Source: Comamonas sp. BIGb0124
Lineage (GTDB): Bacteria; Pseudomonadota; Gammaproteobacteria; Burkholderiales; Burkholderiaceae_C
Length of the DNA: 64,000 bases
Assembly: GCF_003752175.1 (NCBI RefSeq)
Contig: NZ_RJVF01000011.1
Coordinates: forward strand, 310,001 to 374,000
Direction of reading: 5' to 3'
Both the position numbers and the translations under genes were made by a program. This document shows, piece by piece, positions 26,977-37,294 of this stretch (its first letter is position 1; each line of letters begins with the position of its first letter). Below the pieces are notes generated by a model, which did no database searches, was not told the DNA's origin, and saw only the letters and a list, made by a program, of their open reading frames with translations.

Positions 26977-28296
26977 TCAGGTGGCGGACGCCTGGCGCCA
27001 GCGGCCGGCGCGCAGCACCCGGCGAGGCGTGGCATGGGCGGGCCAGCTCCAGGCATCGGCTTCGTCGAAGACCACCAGGTCGGCGGGCCGGCCGATCAGC
27101 GTGGGCCGGGCGGCGGGCGCGGATGCGGCACCCGGGCGTGCCAGCCAGTCGCTGCGGCAGAGGCTGTCCGACCAGTCGTCGAAGGGCCGTTCGAGCTGCG
27201 CGGCCAGGGTGGCTGTGCCCATGAGTTCGGCCGGGTCGAAGTTGCCGATGCGGCAGAAGGGGTCCTGCACGTTGTCGCTGGCCAGCAGCACCGGGATACC
27301 GCGTGCGCGGGCTTCCTTGATCAGCGTGATGCCGCGTGTGCGTGGCGTGCGGCCGGTGGTGGCGTCCTGCAGCAGCAGATTGGTGGTGGGCAGCGCGATC
27401 AGGGTGAGGGGCAACTGGCCGATCTCGTCGAGCAGGCGCAGGGCGCTGTCGTGGTCCTGGACCGCCAGGGCGCAGGTGTGGCCGCACACCACGCGGCCTT
27501 CGAAGCCGAGCTCGCGCATGATCCGGGCGGTGGCGGCCAGCCCCTGGGCCCGGGGCTGCAGTTCCTCGTCCACGTGCAGGTCGACGTCGAGGTCGTGACG
27601 CTGGGCGGCCTGCAACAGATGACGCAGGGCGTTCTCGTTCCAGTTGGTGCTGTGCACGAAGGCACCGAGCACCGCGCCCTCGCCGGTCGCCGCGACTTGG
27701 CGGGCCAGCCAGTCGGCCCGCGCGGGGTCCTCGAACATCGGCAGCTTCATCAGGCTCACCTGCTCGAGCACCAGGCGTCCGCGCCATTCCTGCGCGAGCT
27801 CCCGCAGCACCGGCCAGGCCAGGGGGATGCCGTCGGCTTCGGTCCAGTCCACGTGGGTGCGCAGATGCCGTGTGCCGTGCGCCCAGGCGCGTGCCAGGCC
27901 GCGTGTGGCGCGTGTCCGCACGTCGGCCGCCGTCCAGTGTGCCCGGTCGGCCACCATGGCCTCGATGGCGCCCAGCAGGCCGGGCTCGGCCTGGCCCAGG
28001 CGCGACACCGTGTAGGCCTTGTCCAGATGGGTATGTGCGTCCACGAAGCAGGGCAGCACCAGGGCCCCGTCCAGCCGTTCGTCGCCCGCCTGCGGGGCCG
28101 CGCCGGTCGAGGAAACGGCATGCGGCGCGATGGCGGCGATGCGGTCCCGATCCAGCGTCAGATCGGCCCAGGCCGGCTGGCCGCTGGAGGCGGCGGGCCA
28201 TTGCGCCGGCAGCAGCCAGGCCGGCAGGCGAGCGCCCAGCAGACGTCGGGGGGCTGTCTCGGCGGCGGACGCGGGGAAAAATGTGTCGGTCGTCAT
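26977..28296 (-). CDS. Cytosine deaminase-like amidohydrolase
   Basis: A 439-residue amidohydrolase-superfamily enzyme. The first metal site HTHLDKAY near residue 86 is the form used by cytosine deaminase and related aminohydrolases; DVDLHVDEE and GHTCAL give the next ligands, and LASDNVQDPF the late Asp. It would deaminate or open an N-heterocycle in the cytoplasm. The C-terminal strand region RPADLVVFDEADAW is normal for the superfamily. It is 43 bp upstream of the creatininase-family gene and 3 bp after the reductase gene. Confidence 0.88.
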   Translation of the reverse strand: MTTDTFFPASAAETAPRRLLGARLPAWLLPAQWPAASSGQPAWADLTLDRDRIAAIAPHAVSSTGAAPQAGDERLDGALVLPCFVDAHTHLDKAYTVSRLGQAEPGLLGAIEAMVADRAHWTAADVRTRATRGLARAWAHGTRHLRTHVDWTEADGIPLAWPVLRELAQEWRGRLVLEQVSLMKLPMFEDPARADWLARQVAATGEGAVLGAFVHSTNWNENALRHLLQAAQRHDLDVDLHVDEELQPRAQGLAATARIMRELGFEGRVVCGHTCALAVQDHDSALRLLDEIGQLPLTLIALPTTNLLLQDATTGRTPRTRGITLIKEARARGIPVLLASDNVQDPFCRIGNFDPAELMGTATLAAQLERPFDDWSDSLCRSDWLARPGAASAPAARPTLIGRPADLVVFDEADAWSWPAHATPRRVLRAGRWRQASAT

Positions 28297-28299
28297 GCT

Positions 28300-29283
28300 T
28301 CAGAGATCCAGGGTCACGCCGCCCGCGCCGGCGCGCGAACAGCAGAGGGCCAGGTGGCTGCCGCGTTCCTGCGGCGACAGGCACAGGTCCTGGTGGTCGA
28401 TGTCGCCTTCCAGGTAGGGCGTCACGCACGAACCGCAGATGCCCTGTTCGCACACGGTGTCGACGGCCACGCCGGCGGCCATCAGCGCCTGGGCGATGCT
28501 CTGGTCGGCGGCGACGGTCAATTGAATCCGGCGCCGGGCCAGCCTCACCTCGAAGCCTCCGGCAGCCGGGGACGCCTGCGCCGCAGCGGGGGCCGCGGGC
28601 GGTGCCGCGAAGTACTCGGCGTGCACGCGCTCTGCGGGCCAGTGGGCTGCCGCTTCGCGTGCCCGCTGCATGAATCCGGCGGGGCCGCAGAAGTACACGT
28701 GGCTGCCGTCGGGCGCCTCGGCGACCAGGCTGTCCACCGTCCGGCGCGACGGCGCATCATCCAGGTGCATCTGCACCCGCGCTTGCCAGGGCGAATTCAC
28801 CAGGACGGTGCGCAGGGCCACCGCTTCGGCGCTGCGCGCAAACACCGCCAGGGTGAACGCGTCGCCGCGCGCATGCAGGGCATGGGCCATGGCCACCAGC
28901 GGCGTCAGGCCGATGCCGCCGGCCAGCAGCAGATGATGGGGCGCCGAATCGGCCAGCCCGAACAGATTGCGGGGTGCGCCGATCGTCAGTTCCATGCCGA
29001 CACGCAGACGGTCGTGCACCGCCTGCGAACCGCCCCGGCTCTGGGCTTCGCGTTTGACGGCGATCTCGTAATGGTCGGGACCCGGATCAGGCACCCCGCA
29101 CAGCGAGTAGGCCCGGACCGGCCCGTCGGGCAGATGGATGTCGATGTGCGCCCCGGCCTGCCAGCCCGGCAGCGAACCGTCCAGGCCACGCAGCCGCAGG
29201 CTGATCACGTCGGCCGTCTGCCAGGTGATTTGTTCGATGCGTACCCGGCGGGGTGCGCTGGAAAGGTGCGGAAAATCGGACAC
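28300..29283 (-). CDS. Ferredoxin-NAD(P)H oxidoreductase, PDR/VanB type
   Basis: A 327-residue electron-transfer protein with three parts: a flavin-binding barrel containing RAYSLCG near residue 58, an NAD(P)H domain with GGIGLTPLVAM near 115, and a C-terminal plant-type [2Fe-2S] domain with CEQGICGSC and a fourth Cys in DLCLS. This order is that of phthalate dioxygenase reductase and VanB, which pass electrons to a Rieske oxygenase. No oxygenase is present in the operon or window. It is the first gene downstream of the RutR-type palindrome. Confidence 0.92.
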   Translation of the reverse strand: MSDFPHLSSAPRRVRIEQITWQTADVISLRLRGLDGSLPGWQAGAHIDIHLPDGPVRAYSLCGVPDPGPDHYEIAVKREAQSRGGSQAVHDRLRVGMELTIGAPRNLFGLADSAPHHLLLAGGIGLTPLVAMAHALHARGDAFTLAVFARSAEAVALRTVLVNSPWQARVQMHLDDAPSRRTVDSLVAEAPDGSHVYFCGPAGFMQRAREAAAHWPAERVHAEYFAAPPAAPAAAQASPAAGGFEVRLARRRIQLTVAADQSIAQALMAAGVAVDTVCEQGICGSCVTPYLEGDIDHQDLCLSPQERGSHLALCCSRAGAGGVTLDL

Positions 29284-29311
29284 GGGTGCAGGCGGTTGTT
29301 AATTTGACCGT

Positions 29312-29337
29312 TTAATTTGATCGATCGGTCAAATTAA
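29312..29337. promoter_or_regulatory. RutR-type palindromic operator
   Basis: A 26-bp palindrome with one mismatched pair lies 29 bp upstream of the reductase gene. Its core is TTTGATCGATCGGTCAAA (29316-29333), with TTAATTTGA and TCAAATTAA as outer arms. The TTGACC/GGTCAA half-sites match the known E. coli RutR site (TTGACCANNTGGTCAA). A third half-site, TTTGACCG, is at 29303-29310. A RutR-like TetR protein is encoded next to it, so it probably controls the whole minus-strand operon down to the Rid-family gene. Confidence 0.75.
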
Positions 29338-29451
29338 GCATGAACTGTGCCAAATCGAGGCGAAGCACTGCGTTCGGCGAGCCCGCCCTGCAGCTTGCGA
29401 TATCGGTGGGGTGTCGCCCGCGCCCGGCCGAGATGTCGGCGGGCGGATGCG

Positions 29452-30096
29452 TCAGGCCGGCACGGCGATGCCGCAGCCGGACAGGATGAAGGCGATCAGT
29501 TCGCGGGCGATGACCTCGCGATCGGGCTGCTGGGGCCCGTGCCCGCTGTCGAGCATGACCTCGACCTGCGGCGCGAAGTCGGCATAGTGCTGCGTCATGG
29601 CCCAGATGTGCATGAGCAGCAGGCGCGCGTCGAGCGGCCGCATCAGGCCGCGCGCGATCCAGCCGTTGATGATGTCGACCTTTTTCTGGGTCCACTGGCG
29701 GGCGTGGGGCCAGAAGGCGGCCAGGTTGTGACCGCCGTCGAGCATCTCGCGCGTGAAGATGCGCGAGATCTCGGGATGGTCGAAGGCATGGTCGAGCTTC
29801 TGCCGGATGTAGGTGCCGAGCACGGCCGCCGGATCGTGCAGCTGCCCCTCGAAGGCATACACCACCTTCCAGTCGTGCAGCACCTGCATCAGCAGCTCTT
29901 CGTACAGCTCGTCCTTGCCGGCGATGTAGTAATGCAGCTGGGGCTTGGTCAGGCCGGCCCGCTCGGCGATGCCCTGGGTGGAAGAGCCCTTGAGCCCGTG
30001 GCGGCTGAACTCGGTGATGGCCGCGGCCCGGATGCTGGCCATGATCCTTTCACGGCCCGGCCGGTTGCGGGTCAGCGCACCCGAAGGGGGCGGCAT
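29452..30096 (-). CDS. TetR-family regulator, RutR-like
   Basis: A 214-residue regulator. The N-terminal helix-turn-helix is AAAITEFSRHGLKGSSTQGIAERAGLTKPQLHYYIAGKDELYEELL. The C-terminal domain, with EISRIFTREMLDGG and the block HIWAMTQHYADFAPQVEVML, closely resembles E. coli RutR, which senses uracil and thymine and controls pyrimidine breakdown. The gene points toward the operon, and the RutR-type palindrome lies between the two. I use the ATG at 30096; the frame is open further upstream but has no ribosome site. Confidence 0.88.
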   Translation of the reverse strand: MPPPSGALTRNRPGRERIMASIRAAAITEFSRHGLKGSSTQGIAERAGLTKPQLHYYIAGKDELYEELLMQVLHDWKVVYAFEGQLHDPAAVLGTYIRQKLDHAFDHPEISRIFTREMLDGGHNLAAFWPHARQWTQKKVDIINGWIARGLMRPLDARLLLMHIWAMTQHYADFAPQVEVMLDSGHGPQQPDREVIARELIAFILSGCGIAVPA

Positions 30097-30313
30097 GTCC
30101 GGCAGGGCAGGGGAAAAAGAAGCGTCGGCGGTCGTCACGGGTAGGCAGAAGGGCAGGACAGGGGCAGAGGGGCCGGAGGGCGCCGGAAACCGCGAGAGGC
30201 ATCCGGCACCGGTGCTATTGTCGCCCGGTCCGGGCCGGCGCGCCATGTGGCCGTGCCGGACTTTCGTGTCTCTGGGCGCCGAAGGACGCGCCCGCGTCGC
30301 AGCCGCCCGGCGC

Positions 30314-33300
30314 TCAGTCCGTCGCCAGCAGGCGATTGAGCACGGGCGCGATCGCCTGCACCGCCTGCGTGCCGGTCAGGTGGGCGTGCAGGGTCGGCAC
30401 ATCGTGGACTTCGATGCCGCGGACATAAGGCTGCCACAGGGCCGGATCGAGTCCGGTGCCGACATGGTCGAGCGCCGCGCGGAAGTACAGCACGTCGCCC
30501 TCGTAGCGGCGGTGGCGGTGGCCACGCACCAGGCGGTTGTTGTTCTCGACCACCCGGATCACGCCTTGCAGCGCGGCATCGGTCAGTTCGCCCAGCGGAT
30601 GGCCGCTGGCACGCAGGAAACCGATCACGGCCTGACGCTCCAGCGGCACGTCGTGCAGCTCGGCGGGGTCGTAGCCCGCGATCAGCAGCAGGGCCTTGAG
30701 CGAGGCGTTTTCCTCCGGCTCGGGGCTGTCGCGCCAGACATCGCTGGGGTAGGCATCGAGCATGGCCAGCGTGCCCACGGGCAGGCCGCGGACCTGCAGT
30801 TCCACCGCCATGGCCTGGGCGATGATGCCGCCCACCGACCAGCCGGCGAGGTGATAGGGCCCCTCGGGCTGCAGCGCGACCAGGGTGTCGACGTACTGGC
30901 GGGCCATGGCGTCGAGGCTGGCGGGGGCCTCGGCCTGCATGTCCAGCGCCAGTGCCTGGATGGCATGGACCGGGCGCGCGGGCATCAGGGCACGGCCCAG
31001 CGCGCCATAGCACCAGCCGATGCCGCCGGCGGGGTGGATGCAGAACAGCGCAGGCCGGTGGCTGGCGGGTGGCGTGCGCGGCTGTTGCAGGGCGATGACC
31101 GGGCCGAAGCCCTCGTTGCCGGCGCTGCCGTTGTTGCCGTTGTGGCCGTCGCCGGCTGCGTGGCCATCGGGCGCGGCCTGCGGGCCGGCGGACCGGGCCA
31201 GGCTGTCCACGTAGGCGGCGAGGCGGGCCACGGTGGGGTGTTCGAACAGCGCGCCCAGGCCCATGGCCTGTCCGCTCCAGCTGCGCAGCTCGGCCATCAG
31301 GCGTGCCGCCAGCAGCGAGTGTCCGCCCAGCTCGAAGAAGTCGTCGTCGGCGCCGACCGGACCGCTGTGCTCGAGCACCTGCGCGAACAGCCGGGCCACC
31401 TGGCTTTCGGTCTCGCCTTCGGGCGCGCGGCTGGCGCGGGCCTCGAAGCTGGGCGCCGGCAGCGCGGCGCGGTCGAGCTTGCCGTTGCGGGTCACGGGCA
31501 GGTCGTCGACGAAGACCACGGCCGACGGCACCATGTAGTCGGGCAGGCGCGCGGCGGCATGGCTGCGCAGGGCTTCCGCATCGGGGTGGGCGCCGGGCTG
31601 GACCAGCACATAGGCCACGATGCGGGGGTCGCCGGCGCGGTCCTCGCGGGCAATCACGGCCAGCTTGGCGACGCCGGGTGCGTTGGCCAGCACGTTCTCG
31701 ATCTCGTCGAGCTCGATGCGCAGGCCGCGGATCTTCACCTGGTGGTCGCTGCGTCCCAGGAACACCAGGGCGCCGTCGGCCCGCCAGCGGGCCAGATCGC
31801 CGGTGGCATACATGCGGGCCCCGTGGCATTGCGGAGACTCGGCGCCGGCGGTGTAGGGGTTGGGCAGGAAACGGGCGTCGGTCAGATCGTCGCGGCCCAG
31901 GTAGCCGCGTGCCAGCTGGCGTCCGGCGATGTAGAGATGGGCCGTCACACCGGACGGCACCGGGCGCAGATGCTCGTCGAGCACATACATGGCGGTGTTC
32001 CATACCGGGTAGCCGATGGGCACGGGCAGCGAGCTGTCGTGGGCGCCAGCGGGCCAGTACGTGACGTCGACGGCGGCCTCGGTCGGGCCGTAGAGGTTGT
32101 GCAGCTCGGCGCGCACGCGTTCGTGGAACCGGTCGCGCAGCGCGGCCGGCAGGGCTTCGCCGCTGCAGAACACGCGGCGCAGGGCCAGGCCCCGGCTGCC
32201 GTCCTCGGCCAGGAAAGCCGCCAGCATCGACGGCACGAAATGCAGTGTGGTGACGTGCTGGTCGCGGATGATGCGGGCCAGCCAGGCCGGGTCTTTGTGG
32301 GCCTCGGGCGGGGCGACCACCAGCGTCGCGCCCTGCAGCAGCGGCAGGAAGAACTCCCACACCGACACATCGAAGGTGGCGGGCGTCTTCTGCAGGATGC
32401 GCTCGTCGGCGCCGATGCCGTAGAACTGGCCCATCCACTGCAGGCGGTTGACGATGGCATCGTGCTCCACCACCACCCCCTTGGGCGTGCCGGTGGAGCC
32501 CGAGGTGTAGATCACATAGGCCGCATCGTGGGGTTCGGGCGCTTCGCGCAGCAACGGTGTACCGCTGCCATGCGCGGCGTCGCCGGCCAGGGCCTGCAGG
32601 TCCACGGCCTGGCGCGGCACGGTGTCCGGCAGGCGGCCGGCCCAGTCGGGCTGAACCAGCACCACGCGCGGCTGGGCCGATTGCACGATGGTGGCCAGCC
32701 GCTCGGGCGGGTGGGCCGCATCCAGCGGCAGGTAGGCCGCGCCGCAGCGCAGCGTGGCCACCAGGGCCAGCACCAGTTCGGCCGAACGCGGCAGCATCAC
32801 CGCCACCACGTCGCCGCGCCGCACGCCGGCCTGCTGCATCCGGCGGGCCAGGGCGGCCGTCAGGGCATCCACCTCGTCGTAGCGCCACACACGGGTGCCG
32901 TCGTCGATCGCGGGCGCGCCCGGCGTGCGGGCAAAGCTGTGTTCGATCAGCGCGGTCAGCGTGCTGGCCTCGACCGGGTGCGCGGTGGCGTTCACCGTGT
33001 ACAGCCAGTGCCGGTGTTCGGCGGGCGTGAGCGTGGGCACCGAATGCAATGCGGCCGCGTCCACCGCCGTGTCCAGGAACTGGCCCAGCCGCTGGCGGTG
33101 GGCGTCGATGTCGGCCTGGCTGTAGAGGCCGGGGTTGGCGTCGAGCGTCAGCAACAGTTCACCGGTGGTTGCGTTCGCCCGGAAGGTGATGGTCAGGTCT
33201 TCGACCGGTCCGGTCGACAGCACCTGGCGGCGGGTCTGCAGCCCGGGCAGTGCCATCGGCGCATCGAAAGGCAGCACGTTGACGAGCGGGCCGTGCAGCC

Positions 33301-34348
33301 GCCGTGCGCCACCCAGCAAGCCGAGGTCGCGGCGCAACTGCTCGCTGCGATAGCGGCCGCGCCGGCGCGACTGCTGCAACTGGCGTGCGATGGCCGACAG
33401 CGAGGTTTCCAGCGGTGCGTCCTCGTCGATGTCGAGGTTCACCGGCAGCACGTTCATCGCCATGCAGGGCACGCGCGCACCGACGCTGCCGAGGCGGCCC
33501 ATGTACGGCACGCCCACCACGTTGGCGCTCGATCCGGTGTGGCGGCCCAGATAGGCGGCGGTGAGCACGGTCAGCAGATCGGGCCAGGCCATGTCGGCGG
33601 CGTCGGCACGCGCCTTGAGGCGTTCGACCAGCGACTGCGGCAGCCCGGCCTCGCAACGCAGCCAGGTGTGGGCCGAGGTCGCGTTGCCTTCGGCCAGGCC
33701 CTGCACCGTGGGCATGGGCGTCATGGCAGCACGCCACCAGGCCGCGTCGTCACCGCGTTTGGTGCCCTGCCGGTAGGCCAGATCCTCGGCGAGCAGGTCG
33801 GCGTAACGGCCGAACGGCGTGCCGGCGGCGCTGCCGGTCGTCAGCGCGGCGTACAGCTCGGCGACCCGGTTCTCGATGAGCAGCATGCCGTAGCCGTCGG
33901 CCAGCAGATGGTGCACCCGCTGATACCAGATGTGCCGCTGCGGCCCCAGAACGAAGAGCTTGAAGGTCGACAGCGCATCCCGCGTGGGATCGACGGCGGT
34001 GTTCTGTTCGGCGGCAATCGCCGCCAGCGCCGCGGCATGCGGATCGGCCTGCGTCTGCAGGTCGATGCACTGCAGCGTCGGGCTGGCGACCGCACCGGTG
34101 CGCTGCAGGGGGCCGGCCTGTGCGTCGTCGACGAACTGCACCGTCAGCACCTCGGCTTCGGCCAGCGCACGCTGCGCGGCCTCTTGCAGCGCCGGCATGT
34201 CCAGCGGGCCGTCGATCTCGATCACGTGCCCGGTGTTGAAGATGGGATTGTCCGGATCGAGGCGCTGGGCGTACCACAGGCCGTTCTGCGCTTCGGTCAG
34301 CGCATGCATGCCGGGGGTGGCGGTGGACATCAGGGTCGTTGCACTCAT
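30314..34348 (-). CDS. entF: EntF-like nonribosomal peptide synthetase (C-A-T-TE)
   Basis: A 1344-residue synthetase. The condensation domain (about 12-440) has the HHLLADG active site. The adenylation domain (about 460-960) has [11 protein letters not shown] and YATGDL. The specificity residues read from [31 protein letters not shown] give D-V-W-H-F-S-L-V-D, the serine code of EntF. A carrier domain follows with [14 protein letters not shown], then a thioesterase with GWSVGG (nucleophile Ser). The product should be an aryl-seryl compound released or cyclised by the thioesterase. The start is uncertain: ATGs at 34378, 34348 and 34330 all lack good ribosome sites. Confidence 0.9.
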   Translation of the reverse strand: MSATTLMSTATPGMHALTEAQNGLWYAQRLDPDNPIFNTGHVIEIDGPLDMPALQEAAQRALAEAEVLTVQFVDDAQAGPLQRTGAVASPTLQCIDLQTQADPHAAALAAIAAEQNTAVDPTRDALSTFKLFVLGPQRHIWYQRVHHLLADGYGMLLIENRVAELYAALTTGSAAGTPFGRYADLLAEDLAYRQGTKRGDDAAWWRAAMTPMPTVQGLAEGNATSAHTWLRCEAGLPQSLVERLKARADAADMAWPDLLTVLTAAYLGRHTGSSANVVGVPYMGRLGSVGARVPCMAMNVLPVNLDIDEDAPLETSLSAIARQLQQSRRRGRYRSEQLRRDLGLLGGARRLHGPLVNVLPFDAPMALPGLQTRRQVLSTGPVEDLTITFRANATTGELLLTLDANPGLYSQADIDAHRQRLGQFLDTAVDAAALHSVPTLTPAEHRHWLYTVNATAHPVEASTLTALIEHSFARTPGAPAIDDGTRVWRYDEVDALTAALARRMQQAGVRRGDVVAVMLPRSAELVLALVATLRCGAAYLPLDAAHPPERLATIVQSAQPRVVLVQPDWAGRLPDTVPRQAVDLQALAGDAAHGSGTPLLREAPEPHDAAYVIYTSGSTGTPKGVVVEHDAIVNRLQWMGQFYGIGADERILQKTPATFDVSVWEFFLPLLQGATLVVAPPEAHKDPAWLARIIRDQHVTTLHFVPSMLAAFLAEDGSRGLALRRVFCSGEALPAALRDRFHERVRAELHNLYGPTEAAVDVTYWPAGAHDSSLPVPIGYPVWNTAMYVLDEHLRPVPSGVTAHLYIAGRQLARGYLGRDDLTDARFLPNPYTAGAESPQCHGARMYATGDLARWRADGALVFLGRSDHQVKIRGLRIELDEIENVLANAPGVAKLAVIAREDRAGDPRIVAYVLVQPGAHPDAEALRSHAAARLPDYMVPSAVVFVDDLPVTRNGKLDRAALPAPSFEARASRAPEGETESQVARLFAQVLEHSGPVGADDDFFELGGHSLLAARLMAELRSWSGQAMGLGALFEHPTVARLAAYVDSLARSAGPQAAPDGHAAGDGHNGNNGSAGNEGFGPVIALQQPRTPPASHRPALFCIHPAGGIGWCYGALGRALMPARPVHAIQALALDMQAEAPASLDAMARQYVDTLVALQPEGPYHLAGWSVGGIIAQAMAVELQVRGLPVGTLAMLDAYPSDVWRDSPEPEENASLKALLLIAGYDPAELHDVPLERQAVIGFLRASGHPLGELTDAALQGVIRVVENNNRLVRGHRHRRYEGDVLYFRAALDHVGTGLDPALWQPYVRGIEVHDVPTLHAHLTGTQAVQAIAPVLNRLLATD

Positions 34349-34479
34349 ACAGATGGCAGCTGGGCTGCGCGGTGGCATTGGGTGGCGCGGGGCAGGGTTG
34401 TTCTGGTCGTCGTCGTCTTGGCGATCCGGGTCCAGGACACCGGCAGGAGGCCGGGTCCGGAAGCGGACCGGGCAGGCCC

Positions 34480-34746
34480 TCAGCCGCCCGTCTGAGCGTC
34501 CTGCCATTTCTGGCGGATCAGCGCATGCCAGTGGGCCACGGTCGGCTGTTCGGCGGCCTCGGCAAAGGTCAGGCCGGCACCGGCCTCGCGCCAGCGCGTG
34601 ACCAGGGTCATGGCGCGGATCGAGTCCAGACCGAGGTCGATCAGGCTGTCCTCGTCGCCGATCTCGGAGGGGTCCTCGTGCAGCAGGCGGGCGATGTCGG
34701 CACGCAGCGCGTCGAGGCTGAATGCGGCGGGCAGGGGAGTGCTCAT
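34480..34746 (-). CDS. Free-standing aryl carrier protein
   Basis: An 88-residue carrier protein similar to the C-terminal domain of EntB. The phosphopantetheine Ser is in DLGLDSIRAMTLVTRWREAG. In the enterobactin system this domain is fused to isochorismatase; here it stands alone. It should be loaded by the EntE-like ligase encoded just upstream and feed the condensation domain of the synthetase. Its start overlaps the ligase stop by 4 bp; its end lies about 130 bp before the synthetase start. Confidence 0.88.
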   Translation of the reverse strand: MSTPLPAAFSLDALRADIARLLHEDPSEIGDEDSLIDLGLDSIRAMTLVTRWREAGAGLTFAEAAEQPTVAHWHALIRQKWQDAQTGG

Positions 34747-36389
34747 GGTGTCGTGTTCTCTTGTGCGGTCAATGTGGCGCGCAACTGGGCGCGCAGTTCC
34801 TTGCGGCTGATCTTGCCGGCGGCGGTGGCGGTGAAGGCGTCGACGAAGACGACCTGATCCGGCACCTTGAAGTCGGCCAGGCCCCGCCCCCGCACCCATT
34901 GCTTGAGTGCGGCGCCGCGCGGTTTCTCGCCCTTGGGGATGACGAAGGCGCAACTGCGTTCGCCCAGGAATTCATCGGGCACCGACACCACGGCGACATC
35001 GAAGACCTGAGGGTGGGCCAGCAGATGGTCCTCGATCTCCTCGGCAGAGATCTTCTCGCCGGCGCGGTTGATGTGGTCGCCCGCGCGGCCCTGCACCACC
35101 AGGTAGCCGCCAGGCAGCCGCTTGACGATGTCGCCGGTGCGGTAATAGCCGTCGGCCGTGAAGCTGCGCTCGTTGGCCGAGGGGTTGTTGTGGTAACCGC
35201 GGATGGTGTACGGGCCGCGCGTGAGCAGGTAACCGGCCTCGCCCTCGGGCACCGGCTGGCCCAGGTCGTCGACGATCAGCACCTCGTCGTCGGGGCTGAT
35301 CGCCCGGCCCTGGGTGTTGACGATGGTGTCCTCGTCGTCGTCGAGCCGGGTGTAGTTGACCAGCCCTTCGGCCATGCCGAAGACCTGCTGCAGCGTGGCG
35401 CCCAGCGTCGGCTTCACGCGTTTGGCGACCTCGGCCGCCAGCTTGGCACCGCCCACCTGGATCACCGCCAGCGAGCTCAGATCGTGCGGCGACTGCTCGG
35501 CCGCCTGCAGCCACAGCATGAGCAGCGGCGGCACCAGGCTCACCTGCTGCACCCGGTGCCGTGCGATCAGCGGGAAGGCGACTTCGGGGCTGGGCGACGG
35601 GCTGAGCACCACCGTGCCGCCGGCATACAGCGCACCCAGGAAGCCGGGCGAGCTCATGGGGAAGTTGTGCTCGATGGGCAGCGCGACCAGGAACACGCTG
35701 TGTGCGTCCAGGCCGCTGATGCGGGCGCTTTCGCGCAGGGTGTAGATGTAGTCGTCGTGGGTGCGCGGAATCAGCTTGGACAGGCCGGTCGAGCCGCCCG
35801 AGATCTGCAGGAAAGCCACGCTCTGTGCATCGCGGGCGGGCAGATCGGCAGCCGGCGCGGGGTCGGTGGATTCCAGCACCGACAGCGGCGTGAACCCGCT
35901 GTCGCCCACATCGCCCGCCACGAACACATGACGCACGCCCGGCACCCGGTGCTGCAGCTCGGCGGCCAGCGTGCGGTAGTCGAAGTTGTCGTGGCGTTCG
36001 GCGATCACGTAGCCCGCCGCCTCGCCCGTCCGGGCAAAATGCTCGACCTCGGTGATGCGGTGCGCGGGCAGCGCGTACAGCGGCAGGATGCCGGCACGGA
36101 ACAGGCCGAACACCACGCTGATGAACTCGGGCAGGTTGGGCAACTGCACCACCACCCGGTCGCCCGGGCGCAGGCCCTGTGCCAGCAGGCCGCAGGCCAT
36201 CGCGTCGGCGCGGCGGTCGAGCTCGGCATAGGTCCAGCGCTGGCCGGCAGAGCCCACCACGGCCACCCGTTCCGGATGGGCCTCGGCGCGGGCGCGCAGG
36301 AAAGCGCCGAAGGTCTCGCCACGCCAGTGGCCCGCCGCGCGGTAACGCGCGACGAATTCGGGCGGCCAGATTTGTTCGACGGGAATCAT
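34743..36389 (-). CDS. entE: Aryl-AMP ligase, EntE/DhbE-like
   Basis: A 548-residue stand-alone adenylation enzyme that activates an aryl acid and loads it on a carrier protein. It has [16 protein letters not shown] (phosphate loop), [23 protein letters not shown] and GKISRKEL (catalytic Lys). In DhbE, residues of the HN-Y-P-x-x-S and LVNYTR segments contact the acid; here HNFPMSSPG and LVNYTR keep the Asn, Ser and Val linked to 2,3-dihydroxybenzoate rather than salicylate. The start overlaps the phosphopantetheinyl transferase stop. No gene making dihydroxybenzoate is in the window. Confidence 0.9.
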   Translation of the reverse strand: MIPVEQIWPPEFVARYRAAGHWRGETFGAFLRARAEAHPERVAVVGSAGQRWTYAELDRRADAMACGLLAQGLRPGDRVVVQLPNLPEFISVVFGLFRAGILPLYALPAHRITEVEHFARTGEAAGYVIAERHDNFDYRTLAAELQHRVPGVRHVFVAGDVGDSGFTPLSVLESTDPAPAADLPARDAQSVAFLQISGGSTGLSKLIPRTHDDYIYTLRESARISGLDAHSVFLVALPIEHNFPMSSPGFLGALYAGGTVVLSPSPSPEVAFPLIARHRVQQVSLVPPLLMLWLQAAEQSPHDLSSLAVIQVGGAKLAAEVAKRVKPTLGATLQQVFGMAEGLVNYTRLDDDEDTIVNTQGRAISPDDEVLIVDDLGQPVPEGEAGYLLTRGPYTIRGYHNNPSANERSFTADGYYRTGDIVKRLPGGYLVVQGRAGDHINRAGEKISAEEIEDHLLAHPQVFDVAVVSVPDEFLGERSCAFVIPKGEKPRGAALKQWVRGRGLADFKVPDQVVFVDAFTATAAGKISRKELRAQLRATLTAQENTTP

Positions 36390-37294
36390 GGGAAAACACT
36401 CCAGGGTTGAAGGGCCGGCAGCAGATCGGCGCACGTCATGTGCACGAGGCCGATGGCCGGTCCGTTCGAGGATGGAAAAAGAGAGGGCGGGCCAAACGGA
36501 GCGGCGGCCTGCGCAGCACAGCCGCCAGTATCCGCCAACGCCCATGACCGCCGGCGCGCCGGGGCCGACAGGGCCAGCGAAACGGTGTGGCGGGCATCCA
36601 CCGGCCAGGTGCGCACGCGGAACTCGCCGGCCGTGTCCAGCGCGCTGCCGGGTTCGGCGTCCACGCGCTGCCAGCCATCGGCCCCGGCAGCCGCCAGGCC
36701 GAACCGGTCCATGGGCAGCGACAGGCCGGCGCCGTGGGCCTTGAGCACGGCCTCCTTGGCCGTCCACACCTGCTGAAAAGCGAGGTCGGGCTGCGGCGAG
36801 CTCGCCAGTGCACGGGCTTCGGCGGGGGTGCAGCAGGCGGCAGCGAGCGCGGCCGTGGCATGCACCGGGCCTTCGATGTCGATGCCGACCGGCTGACCGG
36901 CGAAGGCCAGCGCCACCCAGTCGCCCGCATGGCTGAGGTTGAAATGCAGCGCCGGCGATGCCGCGTCGCCGCAGCGGTGTGCCAGCGAGGGCTTGCCGTG
37001 CGGTCCGCGCACCAGCGCCACGCCGGCCGGGTGCAGGCCCAGCCACCGGCTCAGTTGCAGGCGCAGGGCCGCGTGGGCCGCCACATAACGCAGCCGGTCG
37101 GCCGGCTGGCGCAGGCGTGCGGCCTGTTGCCGTTCGGACTCGGGCAGGGCCTGCAGGAGCAGCGCATGCCGGGTGTCGTCCAGCGGCGCGAGATGCACCA
37201 GTTGCACCTGCGGGACCACGGCCAGGCCTGCAAGTCCGGAATCGCCGCGGCCGGCCAGGGCGGCGTCGAAGTCGGTCAGGGCTGCCGCGCTCAT
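36386..37294 (-). CDS. Phosphopantetheinyl transferase, Sfp/EntD-like
   Basis: A 302-residue enzyme that attaches the phosphopantetheine arm to carrier proteins. Motifs: HFNLSHAGDWVALAF, GIDIEGP (Mg-binding Asp) and FQQVWTAKEAVLKAHG. It is longer than usual (about 220-250) because of a roughly 50-residue C-terminal tail with no clear domain. It overlaps the livF stop upstream (ATGA at 37291-37294) and the entE start downstream. This physically joins the transporter genes to the synthetase genes and shows they share an mRNA. Confidence 0.9.
   Translation of the reverse strand: MSAAALTDFDAALAGRGDSGLAGLAVVPQVQLVHLAPLDDTRHALLLQALPESERQQAARLRQPADRLRYVAAHAALRLQLSRWLGLHPAGVALVRGPHGKPSLAHRCGDAASPALHFNLSHAGDWVALAFAGQPVGIDIEGPVHATAALAAACCTPAEARALASSPQPDLAFQQVWTAKEAVLKAHGAGLSLPMDRFGLAAAGADGWQRVDAEPGSALDTAGEFRVRTWPVDARHTVSLALSAPARRRSWALADTGGCAAQAAAPFGPPSLFPSSNGPAIGLVHMTCADLLPALQPWSVFP

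Noticed and set aside
29945-34495. A plus-strand open frame of over 1500 codons opposite the synthetase gene
   Set aside because: It is antisense to clear NRPS domains and has the Ala/Gly/His/Arg/Gln-rich, low-structure composition of shadow frames in GC-rich DNA. Several similar long antisense frames (for example opposite topB and cydDC) were dropped for the same reason.
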